Positions 1 to 9,333 are shown, counted from the stretch's first letter. The stretch is 64,000 nt of DNA from Candidatus Galacturonatibacter soehngenii (GCF_008830185.1 NZ_WAGX01000005.1:930001-994000); one strand, 5' to 3'. The notes: generated by a model from the letters alone, not told the origin. Made by a program: numbers and translations.

Positions 1-814
1 ATGTATCTAAAATGATATGGATAATCTCAATGTTTTGCTTTTCATTATGACCACCGATATTATATCTTTCTCCAAGTCTTCCGTTTTCTTGTACCATATC
101 AATGGCTTTTGCATGGTCATCTACATATAGCCAGTCTCTAACGTTTGTTCCAGTTCCATACACTGGAAGCTTTTTGCCTTGTAATGCATTATTAATAATA
201 AGCGGAATTAGTTTCTCTGGAAATTGGTAAGGTCCATAATTGTTACTGCAATTGGTAATATTTGCAGGAAATTTATACGTATCAATATAAGACTTTACAA
301 GCATGTCCGAAGAAGCTTTACTTGCTGAATATGGACTATGAGGATCTATAGGTGTTGTCTCATAAAAGAATGTATCGTCCTCTTCTAAAGAACCATATAC
401 TTCATCGGTTGAAACATGTAAGAACTTTTTATCTTCTTTAAAGCTTCCATCCTCTAACATCCAAGCATTTTTAGCAGCATTTAACATAACTAAAGTACCT
501 AATACATTCGTCTGCACAAAAACCTCTGGATTCTTTATACTTCTATCTACATGACTTTCTGCTGCAAAGTGAACAACTCTGTCAATCTCATTTTCGGCAA
601 AAATCTTCTCAATGGCCTCTTTATCGCAAATGTCAGCTTTAACAAAAGTATAATTCTCTTTGTTTTCCACTTCTTTTAAGTTCTCTAAATTCCCTGCATA
701 TGTTAATGCATCTACATTAATGATTCGAATCTCATTATTGTATTTTTTAAACATATAGTGTATATAGTTTGAGCCAATAAAGCCCGCTCCACCTGTTACT
801 AAATATGTTCTCAT
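1..814 (-). CDS. rfbB: dTDP-glucose 4,6-dehydratase, 3' end cut by window edge
   Basis: Makes dTDP-4-keto-6-deoxyglucose, the branch point for dTDP-rhamnose and dTDP-3-aminosugars, in the cytoplasm. Reading the minus strand from 814 gives MRTYLVTGGAGFIGSNYI, a Rossmann GxxGxxG motif. It is followed by the family motifs FAAESHVDRS, STDEVYG, the YSASKASSD catalytic Tyr/Lys segment, NCSNNYGPYQFPEKLIPL and NVRDWLYVDDH. About 271 codons are present, so roughly 70 C-terminal residues lie outside the window. An AGGAGG site sits 7 bases before the ATG. The partner rfbD lies 45 kb away at 45535-46374. The product also suits the FdtA/FdtB pair at 54-55.7 kb. Confidence 0.95.
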   Translation of the reverse strand, partial: MRTYLVTGGAGFIGSNYIHYMFKKYNNEIRIINVDALTYAGNLENLKEVENKENYTFVKADICDKEAIEKIFAENEIDRVVHFAAESHVDRSIKNPEVFVQTNVLGTLVMLNAAKNAWMLEDGSFKEDKKFLHVSTDEVYGSLEEDDTFFYETTPIDPHSPYSASKASSDMLVKSYIDTYKFPANITNCSNNYGPYQFPEKLIPLIINNALQGKKLPVYGTGTNVRDWLYVDDHAKAIDMVQENGRLGERYNIGGHNEKQNIEIIHIILDT

Positions 815-857
815 TTTTAATCTCCTCCATAGGTTCATCTGTTTTTATAATAGTGAA

Positions 858-910
858 TCGTAGCTCACAAAATATGTAAGCATATACATATTTTCCCGCT
901 AAATGCTACG
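858..910 (-). promoter_or_regulatory. Nested inverted repeat in the rfbB leader
   Basis: An inner perfect 10-bp inverted repeat (869-878 with 885-894, 6-base loop) sits inside an outer 6-bp repeat (859-864 with 905-910). It lies between the promoter at 915-943 and the rfbB start at 814. It would fold in the leader RNA and may be an attenuator, an operator or simply the terminator of the preceding gene; the sequence does not decide between these. Confidence 0.4.
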
Positions 911-914
911 AATA

Positions 915-943
915 ATTATAACATTAGAAATAGAATGCTTCAA
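915..943 (-). promoter_or_regulatory. Sigma-A promoter for rfbB
   Basis: On the minus strand: -35 TTGAAG (943-938), 17-base spacer, -10 TATAAT (920-915), with TGT immediately before the -10 (extended -10). Transcription would start near 908, giving a leader of about 95 bases. Confidence 0.65.
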
Positions 944-960
944 GATGTATTTTTGAGGCT

Positions 961-3381
961 TCATTTTGATAATTTCTTTAACTGATTTAATTCCTCTTTT
1001 GCCGCTGGTAAACTTAACGATTCATAACGATATAAGCTATAACCTAAATAACCTGCATTTTTTGCTGCTTTGTACTGATGATACAAATTAGAGGTACTCC
1101 TGCCCCATCCCATATCGCTTCCCCAAGTAGTCTCTACGGCAGTTCCCACTTTGTATAAGGCCAAACCAGCATACATGGTAGTGTTATTTTTATTTATGGA
1201 AGCCCACTGTTTCATTGTATTTGTAAACATCTTTGTGTAAGTCCCGCTTCTTGTTACATAATCATCTGACCAGTATAGTTGGGGGCATATGTAATCAATA
1301 TATCCTGTAGTAGATAGCCAAGTCTCAACATCACAACCAATTGACTTAGCGTAATCAATATTTCCCGCTGGACTTATACCAAAAATGACATTCGATTTAA
1401 TGGATTTGATTTTCGCATATACTTGCATTACCATCTTATTAACGTTTGCCATCTTTTCTTCTTGGCTGGTATCGTCAGTTGATAGATAGAAATAATCATC
1501 AAAATGAATACCATCTACATCATAATTTAATACAATCTCTTCGACTCCTGACACTATTTTTTTAATAGCACTTGAACTACCAGGATTTACTCGACCACCA
1601 TCTTTTGTTCGATATGGATTAATCCATGCTTGAAACAACAATCCCTTTTTATGTGCCTGCGTAATCATGATTTCAAGAGGGTCATAATCAGGCCCATCTT
1701 CACTTGATGTTATATAGTTTCCCCAGCTATAAAAACGTGAAGGATAAACTGCATCACTAAAAGCTCTTACATGAACAATTACTGTGTTTGCATTTTGTGC
1801 TAATACCTTATCATACATTGCATTAATATTTTTTGTAAAATCGCTCTCATTTTTATCTTTTAATAATCCATAATCTAGGTAAGATATCCATACAGCACGC
1901 ATTTCTTTTGATAGATCTGCCGTATTTTCTTTTGGTATAGTTGCATTACATACCACTTTTTTACCTTTCGAATCATTACTTCGTGCATATACTTGATAAT
2001 AATAAGTTTTACCATATGTAAGATTTTTATCAATGTATTTTGTCTTTTTTATCTCAGCAACCTTCGTAAATCCTGAGTTTTTCTTGTTAGAACGATAGAT
2101 TTCATAGGTAACAGCCCCTTTTGCCTTCTTCCAAGTCAAGGTAATCGTATTATCTTTTACAGTTGCTTTAAGCTTCGTAACCTTATCTGGGATTGTATTT
2201 GCTTTGATTATTTTCTCTTTCCCTGGTAATTTATCTTTGTAAGGTACTATTTTATAAAAATAAATCTTTCCACATTTGACATTTTTTAGACGGTAGGTGG
2301 TTTTCGTTGTTGTCTTAATTTTTTTATAGATACCATTTTTACTCGTTGATCTATAGATTGTATATTTTGTTGCACCAGTACTTGCTTTCCATGAGAGAGT
2401 GAGTGAATTAAAGCTTTCTCTTTTGTATTTTAATCCTTTTACTGCTTTGGGTCCTTTCGGTATCTTAATGCTTTTTTTCGTTTGCACTCCTTCGCCTTGT
2501 GTTCCATTACTCTTTGCAAATACTTTGTAGTAATAGCTCTTTCCTTGAACCGTACTCTTATCTGTGTATTTTGTTTTATTGGTTTCTCCTACTATTTCAT
2601 AAGCCGAATTCTTCTTTTCAGAGCGGTAAATCGTATAAACTTGTGCTCCTTTTCCTGCTTTCCAACTAATTGATATACTTGTAACTTTTAATTGCGCCTT
2701 TAAGTTGCTGACCTTATCAGGCTTCGTTACTATTGCAATAATATTCTCCTCACCTTGGATGGTATCTTTAAAAGGAACTACCTTATAATAGTATTGAAGT
2801 CCACATGAAACTTCACTCTTATAATTCGTAGTACTGATTTTTGCAAGCAGTTCGTATGTTCCATCTTTTTCAGCGGAGCGGTAAATACCATATTGTGTTG
2901 CTTCTTCACTTTCTTTCCACGAAATCATTACTTCTTTATAATTCATTGCCACATAGGTTAAAGAAGTAACTGCTTTTGGACCTGTAACGAGTTCTTTTAC
3001 TACGTTATTGTCATCCAAGGTATTTTGTACGGGCGGTATTTGATTTTCATTTACGTCATCATCTATCTGCGTTGATTCATTTGTTTCTTGACTCTTCTCA
3101 TCCTCTAATATTTCTTCATGTTCTTCCAGGTTTGCATCCTTGTCTGGATTTTCAGAATTTGTGTCATTATACTCCACTATTATATTATCTTCTTTATTCT
3201 CTATAATAGTAGCCTCTTCCTCCAGTGTAAATGTTCCTGTTTCTATTCCTTCTAACGAATCATTGCTAAAAGCATTACTGCCTTGTACCTCTAATATATC
3301 ATTAGAGGCCAAGGCAGTATTAGAAAACGTAGAAATTATCATTACGGCCATCAGAAGAATTGCAATTATCCTTTTATTCAC
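961..3381 (-). CDS. Secreted FN3-repeat protein with GHL10/DUF187 glycosidase-like domain
   Basis: An 806-residue exported protein. The N-terminus (MNKRIIAILLMAVMIISTF to ALAS) is a signal peptide. Residues about 40-130 are an acidic Asn/Glu/Asp-rich linker. About 135-485 are four FN3-like repeats, each carrying a YxIYRS-type strand. About 490-806 match the glycosyl-hydrolase-like GHL10 (DUF187, YngK-like) barrel, with EMRAVWISYLDYG, QAWINPYRT and the acidic GIHFDDYFY motif. There is no LPXTG anchor, so the FN3 or linker parts may hold it in the wall. It follows the amidase gene by 14 bases and is probably co-transcribed with it. The substrate is unknown; wall glycan or the locus polymer is an inference. 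Confidence 0.85.
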   Translation of the reverse strand: MNKRIIAILLMAVMIISTFSNTALASNDILEVQGSNAFSNDSLEGIETGTFTLEEEATIIENKEDNIIVEYNDTNSENPDKDANLEEHEEILEDEKSQETNESTQIDDDVNENQIPPVQNTLDDNNVVKELVTGPKAVTSLTYVAMNYKEVMISWKESEEATQYGIYRSAEKDGTYELLAKISTTNYKSEVSCGLQYYYKVVPFKDTIQGEENIIAIVTKPDKVSNLKAQLKVTSISISWKAGKGAQVYTIYRSEKKNSAYEIVGETNKTKYTDKSTVQGKSYYYKVFAKSNGTQGEGVQTKKSIKIPKGPKAVKGLKYKRESFNSLTLSWKASTGATKYTIYRSTSKNGIYKKIKTTTKTTYRLKNVKCGKIYFYKIVPYKDKLPGKEKIIKANTIPDKVTKLKATVKDNTITLTWKKAKGAVTYEIYRSNKKNSGFTKVAEIKKTKYIDKNLTYGKTYYYQVYARSNDSKGKKVVCNATIPKENTADLSKEMRAVWISYLDYGLLKDKNESDFTKNINAMYDKVLAQNANTVIVHVRAFSDAVYPSRFYSWGNYITSSEDGPDYDPLEIMITQAHKKGLLFQAWINPYRTKDGGRVNPGSSSAIKKIVSGVEEIVLNYDVDGIHFDDYFYLSTDDTSQEEKMANVNKMVMQVYAKIKSIKSNVIFGISPAGNIDYAKSIGCDVETWLSTTGYIDYICPQLYWSDDYVTRSGTYTKMFTNTMKQWASINKNNTTMYAGLALYKVGTAVETTWGSDMGWGRSTSNLYHQYKAAKNAGYLGYSLYRYESLSLPAAKEELNQLKKLSK

Positions 3382-3395
3382 CGTACCTTCTCCTG

Positions 3396-6300
3396 TTATT
3401 TCTTAGTAAGATTATAATATTCAGCTATGGCAGTTGCCGTTGCTACACCGATGGATTTGAGTCCTAGTTCTGTAGAAAGAATTTCTCTATCTTCTGCATT
3501 GGAAAGAAAAGCACTTTCAACTATAATACCTGGAAATCCCTTATTGACACTTGTTCTAATGACTCCGTAATAATCTCCGTTGTCTCCTCGTCTCGTTTTT
3601 ACTCCTCGGTTATTAAGTCCCAATCCCGTTAAACGGTTTAATATTTGTGCTCCTAATTTAGTAGACTGCGCATTAAATCTTCCATCTAAGGTAACGTATA
3701 CTTCCGCTCCATTTGCTGAAGATGAATCAGCTGAATTATTATGCTGGCTTATAAACATATCAGCACCATATCTTTTTGCAATGGTGGTTCTTTCATCTAA
3801 ATCTAGATAGGTATCATCCGTTCTTGTCATTTTAACTATAATACCACTGTATTTTTCAAGTTCTGCTTTTGTATAATAAGATATTTTTAAATTCATTTCG
3901 CTTTCTTTTAGTCTGCCATATGTTTTTCCAGGATCTTTTCCACCATGCCCTGGATCTAACACAACTACCACACCACTTTCCTCCTGATCTACACCTACCT
4001 CACAGGTTGCTGTAAGTCCATTGATAGTAGTCACTGTAATTGTTGTAATACCTGCAGACAATGCTGTTATTACACCTTTTGATGATACGGTTGCAATTTT
4101 ATTATTTGCACTTGACCATGTAACTGTAGCGTCAGATACAGACGATGGATTAAAAGATACATTTAGTTTCGCAGTCTCTCCTGATTCTAGATTTAAAGTA
4201 CTTGAACTTAAATATACTTTACTTGGATTTACATAAGAAACTTGTTTATAATCACTCTTAATCTTTCCTGCTACCGCATAAACTCGGTAATAATATTTCG
4301 TTCCATTTTTTAGCTTTTTATTTGTAAAGGATAAAGAAGTCGTTGTACCAACCTCTTTGTAACCAGATTTCTCACTTGTAGAGCGATAAATTGCATAGGA
4401 GGATGCTCCTTTTGAGGCAGACCAAGTTAAAGTAATATCCCTTCCACCTGCGCTCTTTGCTTTCAAATTCTTTACTGCTGTTGGTTTGATTTTTGCAGAA
4501 GCAACTTTACTCATTTTTCCTTCTTTGCCTTTTGTTACTGCGCAAACTTTATAGTAGTATGTAACTCCCACTTCTACTGTTTTATCTGTATAAGAAGTTT
4601 TGCTCTTAGAAACAGTCTTAATTAATGAATAACCTGATTTTTTTGAAGTGGAACGATAAATCGCATAGTTTCCAGCACCTTTAGATTTTGACCAAGAAAT
4701 CTTTGTACTATTATATGATTTATTTACAGCTTTTACATTCTTAGGAGCATCCGCTAGTGCCACACTAGAAATAATTGCACTTTCTCCACCTTTTGCTTTG
4801 TTCGTGTAGGAAACAACTTTATAATAGTAAGTAACACCCGTTTTCACAGTATCTGAATATTTGTTACTTGTAACCGTTTTGACTTTTTTATATCCGCTTC
4901 CCTCTTTGGTAGAACGATATACTACATATTTGGTTGCTCCACTTGCCTTTTTCCATGACAAACCAATTTTATTATAAGCACTACTTGATGCTTTTAGCTT
5001 TTTAACTCCTGGAGCTGCAGCATATAAAGTTGCTTTGTTACTGTCACCACTTTCAAAAACTCCATTTACAGCAGTTACTTTATAAGAATATTTTGTTCCT
5101 GTTTTAAGGCTAGAATCCTTATAACTTGTGCCAGTTGTAGTTTCTACTAATTTGTAAGCCCCACCTTTGGCTGATCTATAAACCTTATAACTAGTTGCAC
5201 CTTCTACGCCGCTCCAGCTAAGTTTTACGCTTGTAGCAGAAGATTGCGTGGCTGTTAAATTCTGTGGATTGTCAATTGTAGTCTTTACCGCTATTTCTGA
5301 ACTCGCTGCACTCTTATGAATGGTACCTGCGTCATCAGTTGTATATGCATAAACTCGATATTTATATTCTTTCCCTACAATAATATTGTTGGTATCAACA
5401 TAAGAGGTTGTTGTTGTTTTGGTAAGTTCTAATACAGTATTGGTATCTGTTTGGATTCTTTCTACTATGTACCCTTTCGCACCACTTGCTGTACTCCATG
5501 TGATTTTTATACTATTATAATTATTCACACTAGCATTTACGTTAGTTGGTATTTCTGGTACTACGATAGTAGGTTGTTGTGCTGGAGCAGTCGTGGTTGG
5601 TTGACTGGTCTGTGCACTTGGGTCATTCGAAGTATTAGGTACTTGTTGGGTATCCCCTTGTTCGGTTACGACTGCTTCTTTATCCTTTGAAGGGTCATTT
5701 GCTGCATTTTCATCTGCCACGTTTTCTTTCTTGTCATCGTCCTTAACCGAATCATCCACTTGGCTTTCCTGTTCAGAAACTTCAATACGATTTGTCGTAT
5801 TCTCTAAAACTGTAGCATTTTCATCTACACTATAGCTTCCTTGTTCAATCTCTTCCTTATCAGAAGGCAGAACGATACCAGCTGCTGCAAAAAAGGCAGT
5901 TGGTCGATTCATCGACACTTCTGCCTTTGCTGTTTTGCCTATTGCAAACCATTCAGCCTTAATTGTACCACTTTTTATAATAAGACCTTTTTCACCAAGA
6001 GTACTATTGTTAAGAACCCCAACACTCTTGCTTCCTGTTGCTAGTAAATCAGCATGATCCAGCTTGATTGTACCTTCATTATAGATTACAATTCCATTTT
6101 CTTTCTCATTAACGATACTACCTTCACCTTTAAGAGTTAATGTAACACCCTCACCTACTTGTATTATGGCAACTGCTTCTTTTGAGCTTATTTTATAACC
6201 ATTCAATTCTAAGTTAATTGATGTTTGTTCCATATCGGTTGGTAGTTCAAGCTCAATCATCTCTTCAATTTGCAAATCCTTATCAAGAGTGATTGTTCCA

Positions 6301-6698
6301 TTCTCTAATAATGCAGTGTTGAATAATTTTTGCGTTGCAGATATCTGTTCTTTTGACTCTTCTTTTGATTCTGCCTCTTCTTTTACAGCACTATTATCCG
6401 TTGTTGGTGGTGTGTCAGTAGAAGTACTTTCATCAGGCACTTCCTTTTCTGTCTCATCCGTTGCATCTGTATCCTGTGTTTGTTTACTTTCTTCCGTTGT
6501 TCCTTCTTCTGTCTCTTGGTTCTCCATAGTAGTTTCTTTTGCTTCATCAGTTGACTCTTCTTGAACTTCTGCCTGATTAGTCGATTCTTGTTCTGTCTGC
6601 GTATTCACGTACTCTGTGGCACGAACTGGCAATTCAAAGCTGGTAAAAGTTAAAGCCGTTACCAAACTGATTGCTAAAGCTTTCTTCATTAATCGCAT
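3396..6698 (-). CDS. Secreted N-acetylmuramoyl-L-alanine amidase with FN3 and Big2 domains
   Basis: A zinc amidase that cleaves the MurNAc-L-Ala bond of peptidoglycan outside the cell. I start it at the ATG at 6698 (MRLMKKALAIS) because GAGGAG lies 5 bases upstream and a signal peptide follows; an in-frame longer form from 6776 has no such site. After the signal come a Glu/Thr/Ser-rich linker (about 25-125), a beta-strand-rich region with repeated short Gly/Asn turns (about 130-300), another acidic linker, five FN3-like repeats (about 370-800) and a Big2-like domain (about 815-895). The Amidase_3 domain (about 900-1100) has LDPGHGGKDPG, the RTDD motif, SQHNNSAD and the catalytic-Glu segment IVESAFLSN. 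It is first gene of the operon with the GHL10-like gene. Confidence 0.9.
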   Translation of the reverse strand: MRLMKKALAISLVTALTFTSFELPVRATEYVNTQTEQESTNQAEVQEESTDEAKETTMENQETEEGTTEESKQTQDTDATDETEKEVPDESTSTDTPPTTDNSAVKEEAESKEESKEQISATQKLFNTALLENGTITLDKDLQIEEMIELELPTDMEQTSINLELNGYKISSKEAVAIIQVGEGVTLTLKGEGSIVNEKENGIVIYNEGTIKLDHADLLATGSKSVGVLNNSTLGEKGLIIKSGTIKAEWFAIGKTAKAEVSMNRPTAFFAAAGIVLPSDKEEIEQGSYSVDENATVLENTTNRIEVSEQESQVDDSVKDDDKKENVADENAANDPSKDKEAVVTEQGDTQQVPNTSNDPSAQTSQPTTTAPAQQPTIVVPEIPTNVNASVNNYNSIKITWSTASGAKGYIVERIQTDTNTVLELTKTTTTSYVDTNNIIVGKEYKYRVYAYTTDDAGTIHKSAASSEIAVKTTIDNPQNLTATQSSATSVKLSWSGVEGATSYKVYRSAKGGAYKLVETTTGTSYKDSSLKTGTKYSYKVTAVNGVFESGDSNKATLYAAAPGVKKLKASSSAYNKIGLSWKKASGATKYVVYRSTKEGSGYKKVKTVTSNKYSDTVKTGVTYYYKVVSYTNKAKGGESAIISSVALADAPKNVKAVNKSYNSTKISWSKSKGAGNYAIYRSTSKKSGYSLIKTVSKSKTSYTDKTVEVGVTYYYKVCAVTKGKEGKMSKVASAKIKPTAVKNLKAKSAGGRDITLTWSASKGASSYAIYRSTSEKSGYKEVGTTTSLSFTNKKLKNGTKYYYRVYAVAGKIKSDYKQVSYVNPSKVYLSSSTLNLESGETAKLNVSFNPSSVSDATVTWSSANNKIATVSSKGVITALSAGITTITVTTINGLTATCEVGVDQEESGVVVVLDPGHGGKDPGKTYGRLKESEMNLKISYYTKAELEKYSGIIVKMTRTDDTYLDLDERTTIAKRYGADMFISQHNNSADSSSANGAEVYVTLDGRFNAQSTKLGAQILNRLTGLGLNNRGVKTRRGDNGDYYGVIRTSVNKGFPGIIVESAFLSNAEDREILSTELGLKSIGVATATAIAEYYNLTKK

Positions 6699-6804
6699 AT
6701 CTTCTCCTCTTCCCTCGCATATGTAGAATAATTGTAACTGATTGAAATAAGTGTTCTTTATAAGATTTAACACCAAATTTCAACATAATCTTTATATAAC
6801 ATAA

Positions 6805-6833
6805 ATTATAAATCAGCATACGGTAGAAGTCAA
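6805..6833 (-). promoter_or_regulatory. Sigma-A promoter for the amidase/GHL10 operon
   Basis: On the minus strand: -35 TTGACT (6833-6828), spacer 17, -10 TATAAT (6810-6805). The start of transcription would be near 6798, giving a leader of about 100 bases before the ATG at 6698. Confidence 0.7.
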
Positions 6834-6872
6834 AAACTAATTACTTACAAATTATTTAAAATCTTAAATATT

Positions 6873-6899
6873 TACTTAAGTTTCTGGAAACTAAGTAAT
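6873..6899. promoter_or_regulatory. Operator-like palindrome between divergent promoters
   Basis: The left arm (6873-6885, TTACTTAAGTTTC) and right arm (6888-6899, GAAACTAAGTAA) are inverted copies around TG, with one extra A in the left arm. It sits between the two divergent promoters, which fits a regulator-binding site. No regulator gene is seen nearby. Confidence 0.4.
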
Positions 6900-6988
6900 A
6901 TTTTTACATAATTCTCACTTTTTTACATAAAATACATATTCATTTCTCATCTTATTTAACCTACTCCTTACATTTTTTAGCAACAATA

Positions 6989-7017
6989 TTGACAAGTATT
7001 TTTACCTCTGTTACACT
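6989..7017 (+). promoter_or_regulatory. Sigma-A promoter for the 7095 gene
   Basis: -35 TTGACA (6989-6994), spacer 17, -10 TACACT (7012-7017) with TGT just before it (extended -10). It reads towards the sugar phosphotransferase gene with a leader of about 70 bases. Confidence 0.7.
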
Positions 7018-7094
7018 AACTCTGAATATGAATTAGAAGTTTAAATTTTTTGACAATTTTTGTTTATGAAAAGGAAGAATTAGAGGTATTCAGT

Positions 7095-8483
7095 TTGAAT
7101 AATAATAGAGAACAATTTAAACGAGTGATTATTTTTATAGAAATGACTGCGATTATTGCGTTGCAGGCCTTAGTATTTTGGAATGTATGGATGAATTACT
7201 ATAATCAAATGCTTCCAAAATCGTTACGCTATTGGAGACGTGGGCATTGGGTCGTAATTATCTTATATATCGTGTTATTATACTTTTTCTCACGTGTTTA
7301 TGGTGGATTTAAGATTGGATATCTTCGACTATCTGATGTGATTTTTTCACAGATATTATCCATGATATTAGTGAATTTAATTACGTATGCTCAGATTTGT
7401 TTGATTGGACGCTCCATCATGAGCTTTACCCCGATTTTATTTGTAATATCAGTGGATATTGGAGTCATATGCGCCTGGGCACTTATTAGTAAGTATGTAT
7501 ATATGAAATTATATCCTCCTCACAAGATTATCATGGTGTATGGAGATAGAGAATCTACTTCGCTGATTCAAAAGATGAGCCGCCGTAAAGACAAATACGA
7601 TATACAAGAAAGCGTTCATATAAGTGAAGGCGAAGATGTCATTATGGAAAAAATTCTAGGTTATGAAGCCGTAATTATCTGTGATGTCCCTTCACAGATA
7701 AGAAATAACATTTTAAAGTTTTGTTTTAAATATTCCATTCGAGTTTATGTAACACCAAAGTTATCCGATATTATAATTCTTGGTTCTGATAGCATACATT
7801 TATTTGATTCTCCACTTCTTCTTTCAAGAAATAGTGGCTTAAATTTAGAACAAGCCTTTGCCAAACGAATCCTAGATCTTTTTGTTTCGATTCTAATGTT
7901 AGTTATCGCTCTTCCTTTTATGATTATCATCGCTCTTTTAATCAAATGCTATGATCGAGGCCCCGTTTTTTACAAACAAGAGCGCCTCACCATAAATGGA
8001 AAGAAGTTTATGATATATAAGTTTAGAAGTATGAAAATGGATTCAGAAAAACATGGTGCAAGACTTGCCATGAAAAATGATGATCGTGTAACACCAGTTG
8101 GTAGAGTTCTTCGAAACATTCATTTTGATGAGTTACCTCAGATTTTCAACATTATAAAGGGCGAAATGTCGTTAGTAGGTCCCAGACCAGAACGTCCTAT
8201 TATCGCCCAGCAATATGAAAAAGATATTCCAGAGTTTTCATTTCGTTTAAAGGTAAAGGCAGGTCTTACAGGTTATGCACAAGTTTACGGAAAGTATAAT
8301 ACAACCCCTTATGATAAGTTGAAACTTGACTTAATGTATGTAGAGAATTATTCTATTTGGTTAGATTTTAAATTACTTTTAATGACCTTTAAAATACTAT
8401 TTCAGAAAGAAAATACTGAAGGTGTTGAACAATGGCAAAAGACCGCTGTTAAAAATAATTCAGATGATATATCCTCATCATAG
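7095..8483 (+). CDS. Polyprenyl-phosphate sugar phosphotransferase (initiating PGT)
   Basis: Large monotopic phosphoglycosyl transferase that loads the first sugar-1-phosphate onto undecaprenyl phosphate at the inner face of the membrane. About 462 residues: four or five N-terminal membrane segments, a central nucleotide-binding-like region (VYGDRES), then the bacterial sugar transferase domain from about 275. That domain begins AKRILDLFVS, then has YKQERLT, YKFRSMKMDSE, the FDELPQIFNIIKGEMS motif with the catalytic Asp-Glu pair, VGPRPERP and AGLTGYAQVYGKY. I prefer a TTG start at 7095 because GAGGT lies 7 bases upstream; a TTG at 7050 has no clear site. The sugar is unknown. A second PGT is at 16028-17446. 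Confidence 0.88.
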   Translation: MNNNREQFKRVIIFIEMTAIIALQALVFWNVWMNYYNQMLPKSLRYWRRGHWVVIILYIVLLYFFSRVYGGFKIGYLRLSDVIFSQILSMILVNLITYAQICLIGRSIMSFTPILFVISVDIGVICAWALISKYVYMKLYPPHKIIMVYGDRESTSLIQKMSRRKDKYDIQESVHISEGEDVIMEKILGYEAVIICDVPSQIRNNILKFCFKYSIRVYVTPKLSDIIILGSDSIHLFDSPLLLSRNSGLNLEQAFAKRILDLFVSILMLVIALPFMIIIALLIKCYDRGPVFYKQERLTINGKKFMIYKFRSMKMDSEKHGARLAMKNDDRVTPVGRVLRNIHFDELPQIFNIIKGEMSLVGPRPERPIIAQQYEKDIPEFSFRLKVKAGLTGYAQVYGKYNTTPYDKLKLDLMYVENYSIWLDFKLLLMTFKILFQKENTEGVEQWQKTAVKNNSDDISSS

Positions 8484-8517
8484 AAGAATTAAAACAAATT
8501 GAACTTAGATACAAATG

Positions 8518-8559
8518 TTGAGCTGATGGGATAGCAAAGTAAATATTCTATCGGCTCAA
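8518..8559 (+). other. Intergenic hairpin
   Basis: TTGAGC (8518-8523) pairs with GCTCAA (8554-8559) and GATAG (8530-8534) with CTATC (8548-8552). It lies between the sugar phosphotransferase and the GT2 gene, upstream of the AAGGAG site at 8568. No T-tract follows, so it is not an obvious terminator. Confidence 0.35.
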
Positions 8560-8579
8560 TGCATAAAAAGGAGAGTATA

Positions 8580-9326
8580 ATGGAAAAACCACTGGTCTCG
8601 GTTATCATGCCGGCCTATAATGCAGAGAAGTTTATTGATACAGCAATACATTCCGTACTTATTCAAGATGTTCCTTTAGAGCTAATTATCATAGACGATT
8701 GCTCGACAGACAATACGAAGAAGGTACAAGTAAACTATCAAACCCATTCTAATGTAATTTATGTAAAAAACGAAAGTAATCTCGGTGCTGCTGCCTCTAG
8801 AAATAAAGGTGTAGCCATGGCAAGGGGAAAATACATTGCTTTTTTGGATGCAGATGATTATTGGCTTCCTCATAAATTATCAAGACAGCTAGATGCTCTT
8901 TTGGCAAAACAGAGAGTCTTATGCAGTACGGCCAGAGAACTTATGACACCTGATGGTAATTTGACAGGAAAAGTCATTCCTGTTCCCGAGAATATTACGT
9001 ATTCTATGATGTTAAAACATAATTTAATCAATTGCTCCTCTGTGGTTATGCTTCGAGATGTAGCCTTAGAATTTCCAATGGAGCACGAAGATAGCCACGA
9101 AGACTATATTATGTGGTTAAAAATCTTACAAAAATATAAAAAAGCCTGCGCAGTAAATGAGCCACTTTTAAAATATCGCTTAAGTAATTCTGGAAAGTCT
9201 GGGAGCAAGCTACACTCTGCTAAAATGACGTATAAAGTCTATCGGTATATGGGCTTTGGACTTTTTAAAAGCTGGGCTTGTTTTGCTTCTTACGCAATAC
9301 ATGGAGTGTTAAAATATAGAAAGTAA
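8580..9326 (+). CDS. Family 2 glycosyltransferase (TuaG-like)
   Basis: Cytoplasmic GT-A fold transferase, 248 residues, of the small TuaG/EpsH-like type. The start at 8580 is chosen because AAGGAG lies 6 bases before the ATG; an upstream in-frame ATG at 8559 has no site. Visible motifs are PLVSVIMPAYNAEKFI, IIIDDCSTDNT, GAAASRNKGV and the DXD-type FLDADDYW near residue 90. Near the end, LLKYRLSNSGKSG resembles TuaG. It follows the initiating PGT on the same strand, so it may add the second sugar to that lipid-linked sugar. Donor and acceptor are not deducible. Confidence 0.85.
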   Translation: MEKPLVSVIMPAYNAEKFIDTAIHSVLIQDVPLELIIIDDCSTDNTKKVQVNYQTHSNVIYVKNESNLGAAASRNKGVAMARGKYIAFLDADDYWLPHKLSRQLDALLAKQRVLCSTARELMTPDGNLTGKVIPVPENITYSMMLKHNLINCSSVVMLRDVALEFPMEHEDSHEDYIMWLKILQKYKKACAVNEPLLKYRLSNSGKSGSKLHSAKMTYKVYRYMGFGLFKSWACFASYAIHGVLKYRK

Positions 9327-9333
9327 AGAACGA

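Larger units (their letters stand above)
6699..7094. other. Divergent intergenic region with two promoters and a palindrome
   Basis: No credible gene. It holds a minus-strand promoter (6805-6833), a near-perfect palindrome (6873-6899), a plus-strand promoter (6989-7017) and long AT-rich stretches. The small open frames here are shadows or upstream extensions of the flanking genes. Confidence 0.7.

Noticed and set aside
961-6698. LPXTG sortase signals in the two FN3 proteins
   Set aside because: C-termini (KKLSK, NLTKK) have no LPXTG-hydrophobic-charged tail.
6634-6819. 61-residue minus-strand frame overlapping the amidase start
   Set aside because: It overlaps the signal-peptide coding region in another frame; it is explained by the amidase leader.
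7050-7094. Longer start of the sugar phosphotransferase at a TTG (7050)
   Set aside because: No ribosome site; the TTG at 7095 has GAGGT at 7 bases. Kept as a possibility only.
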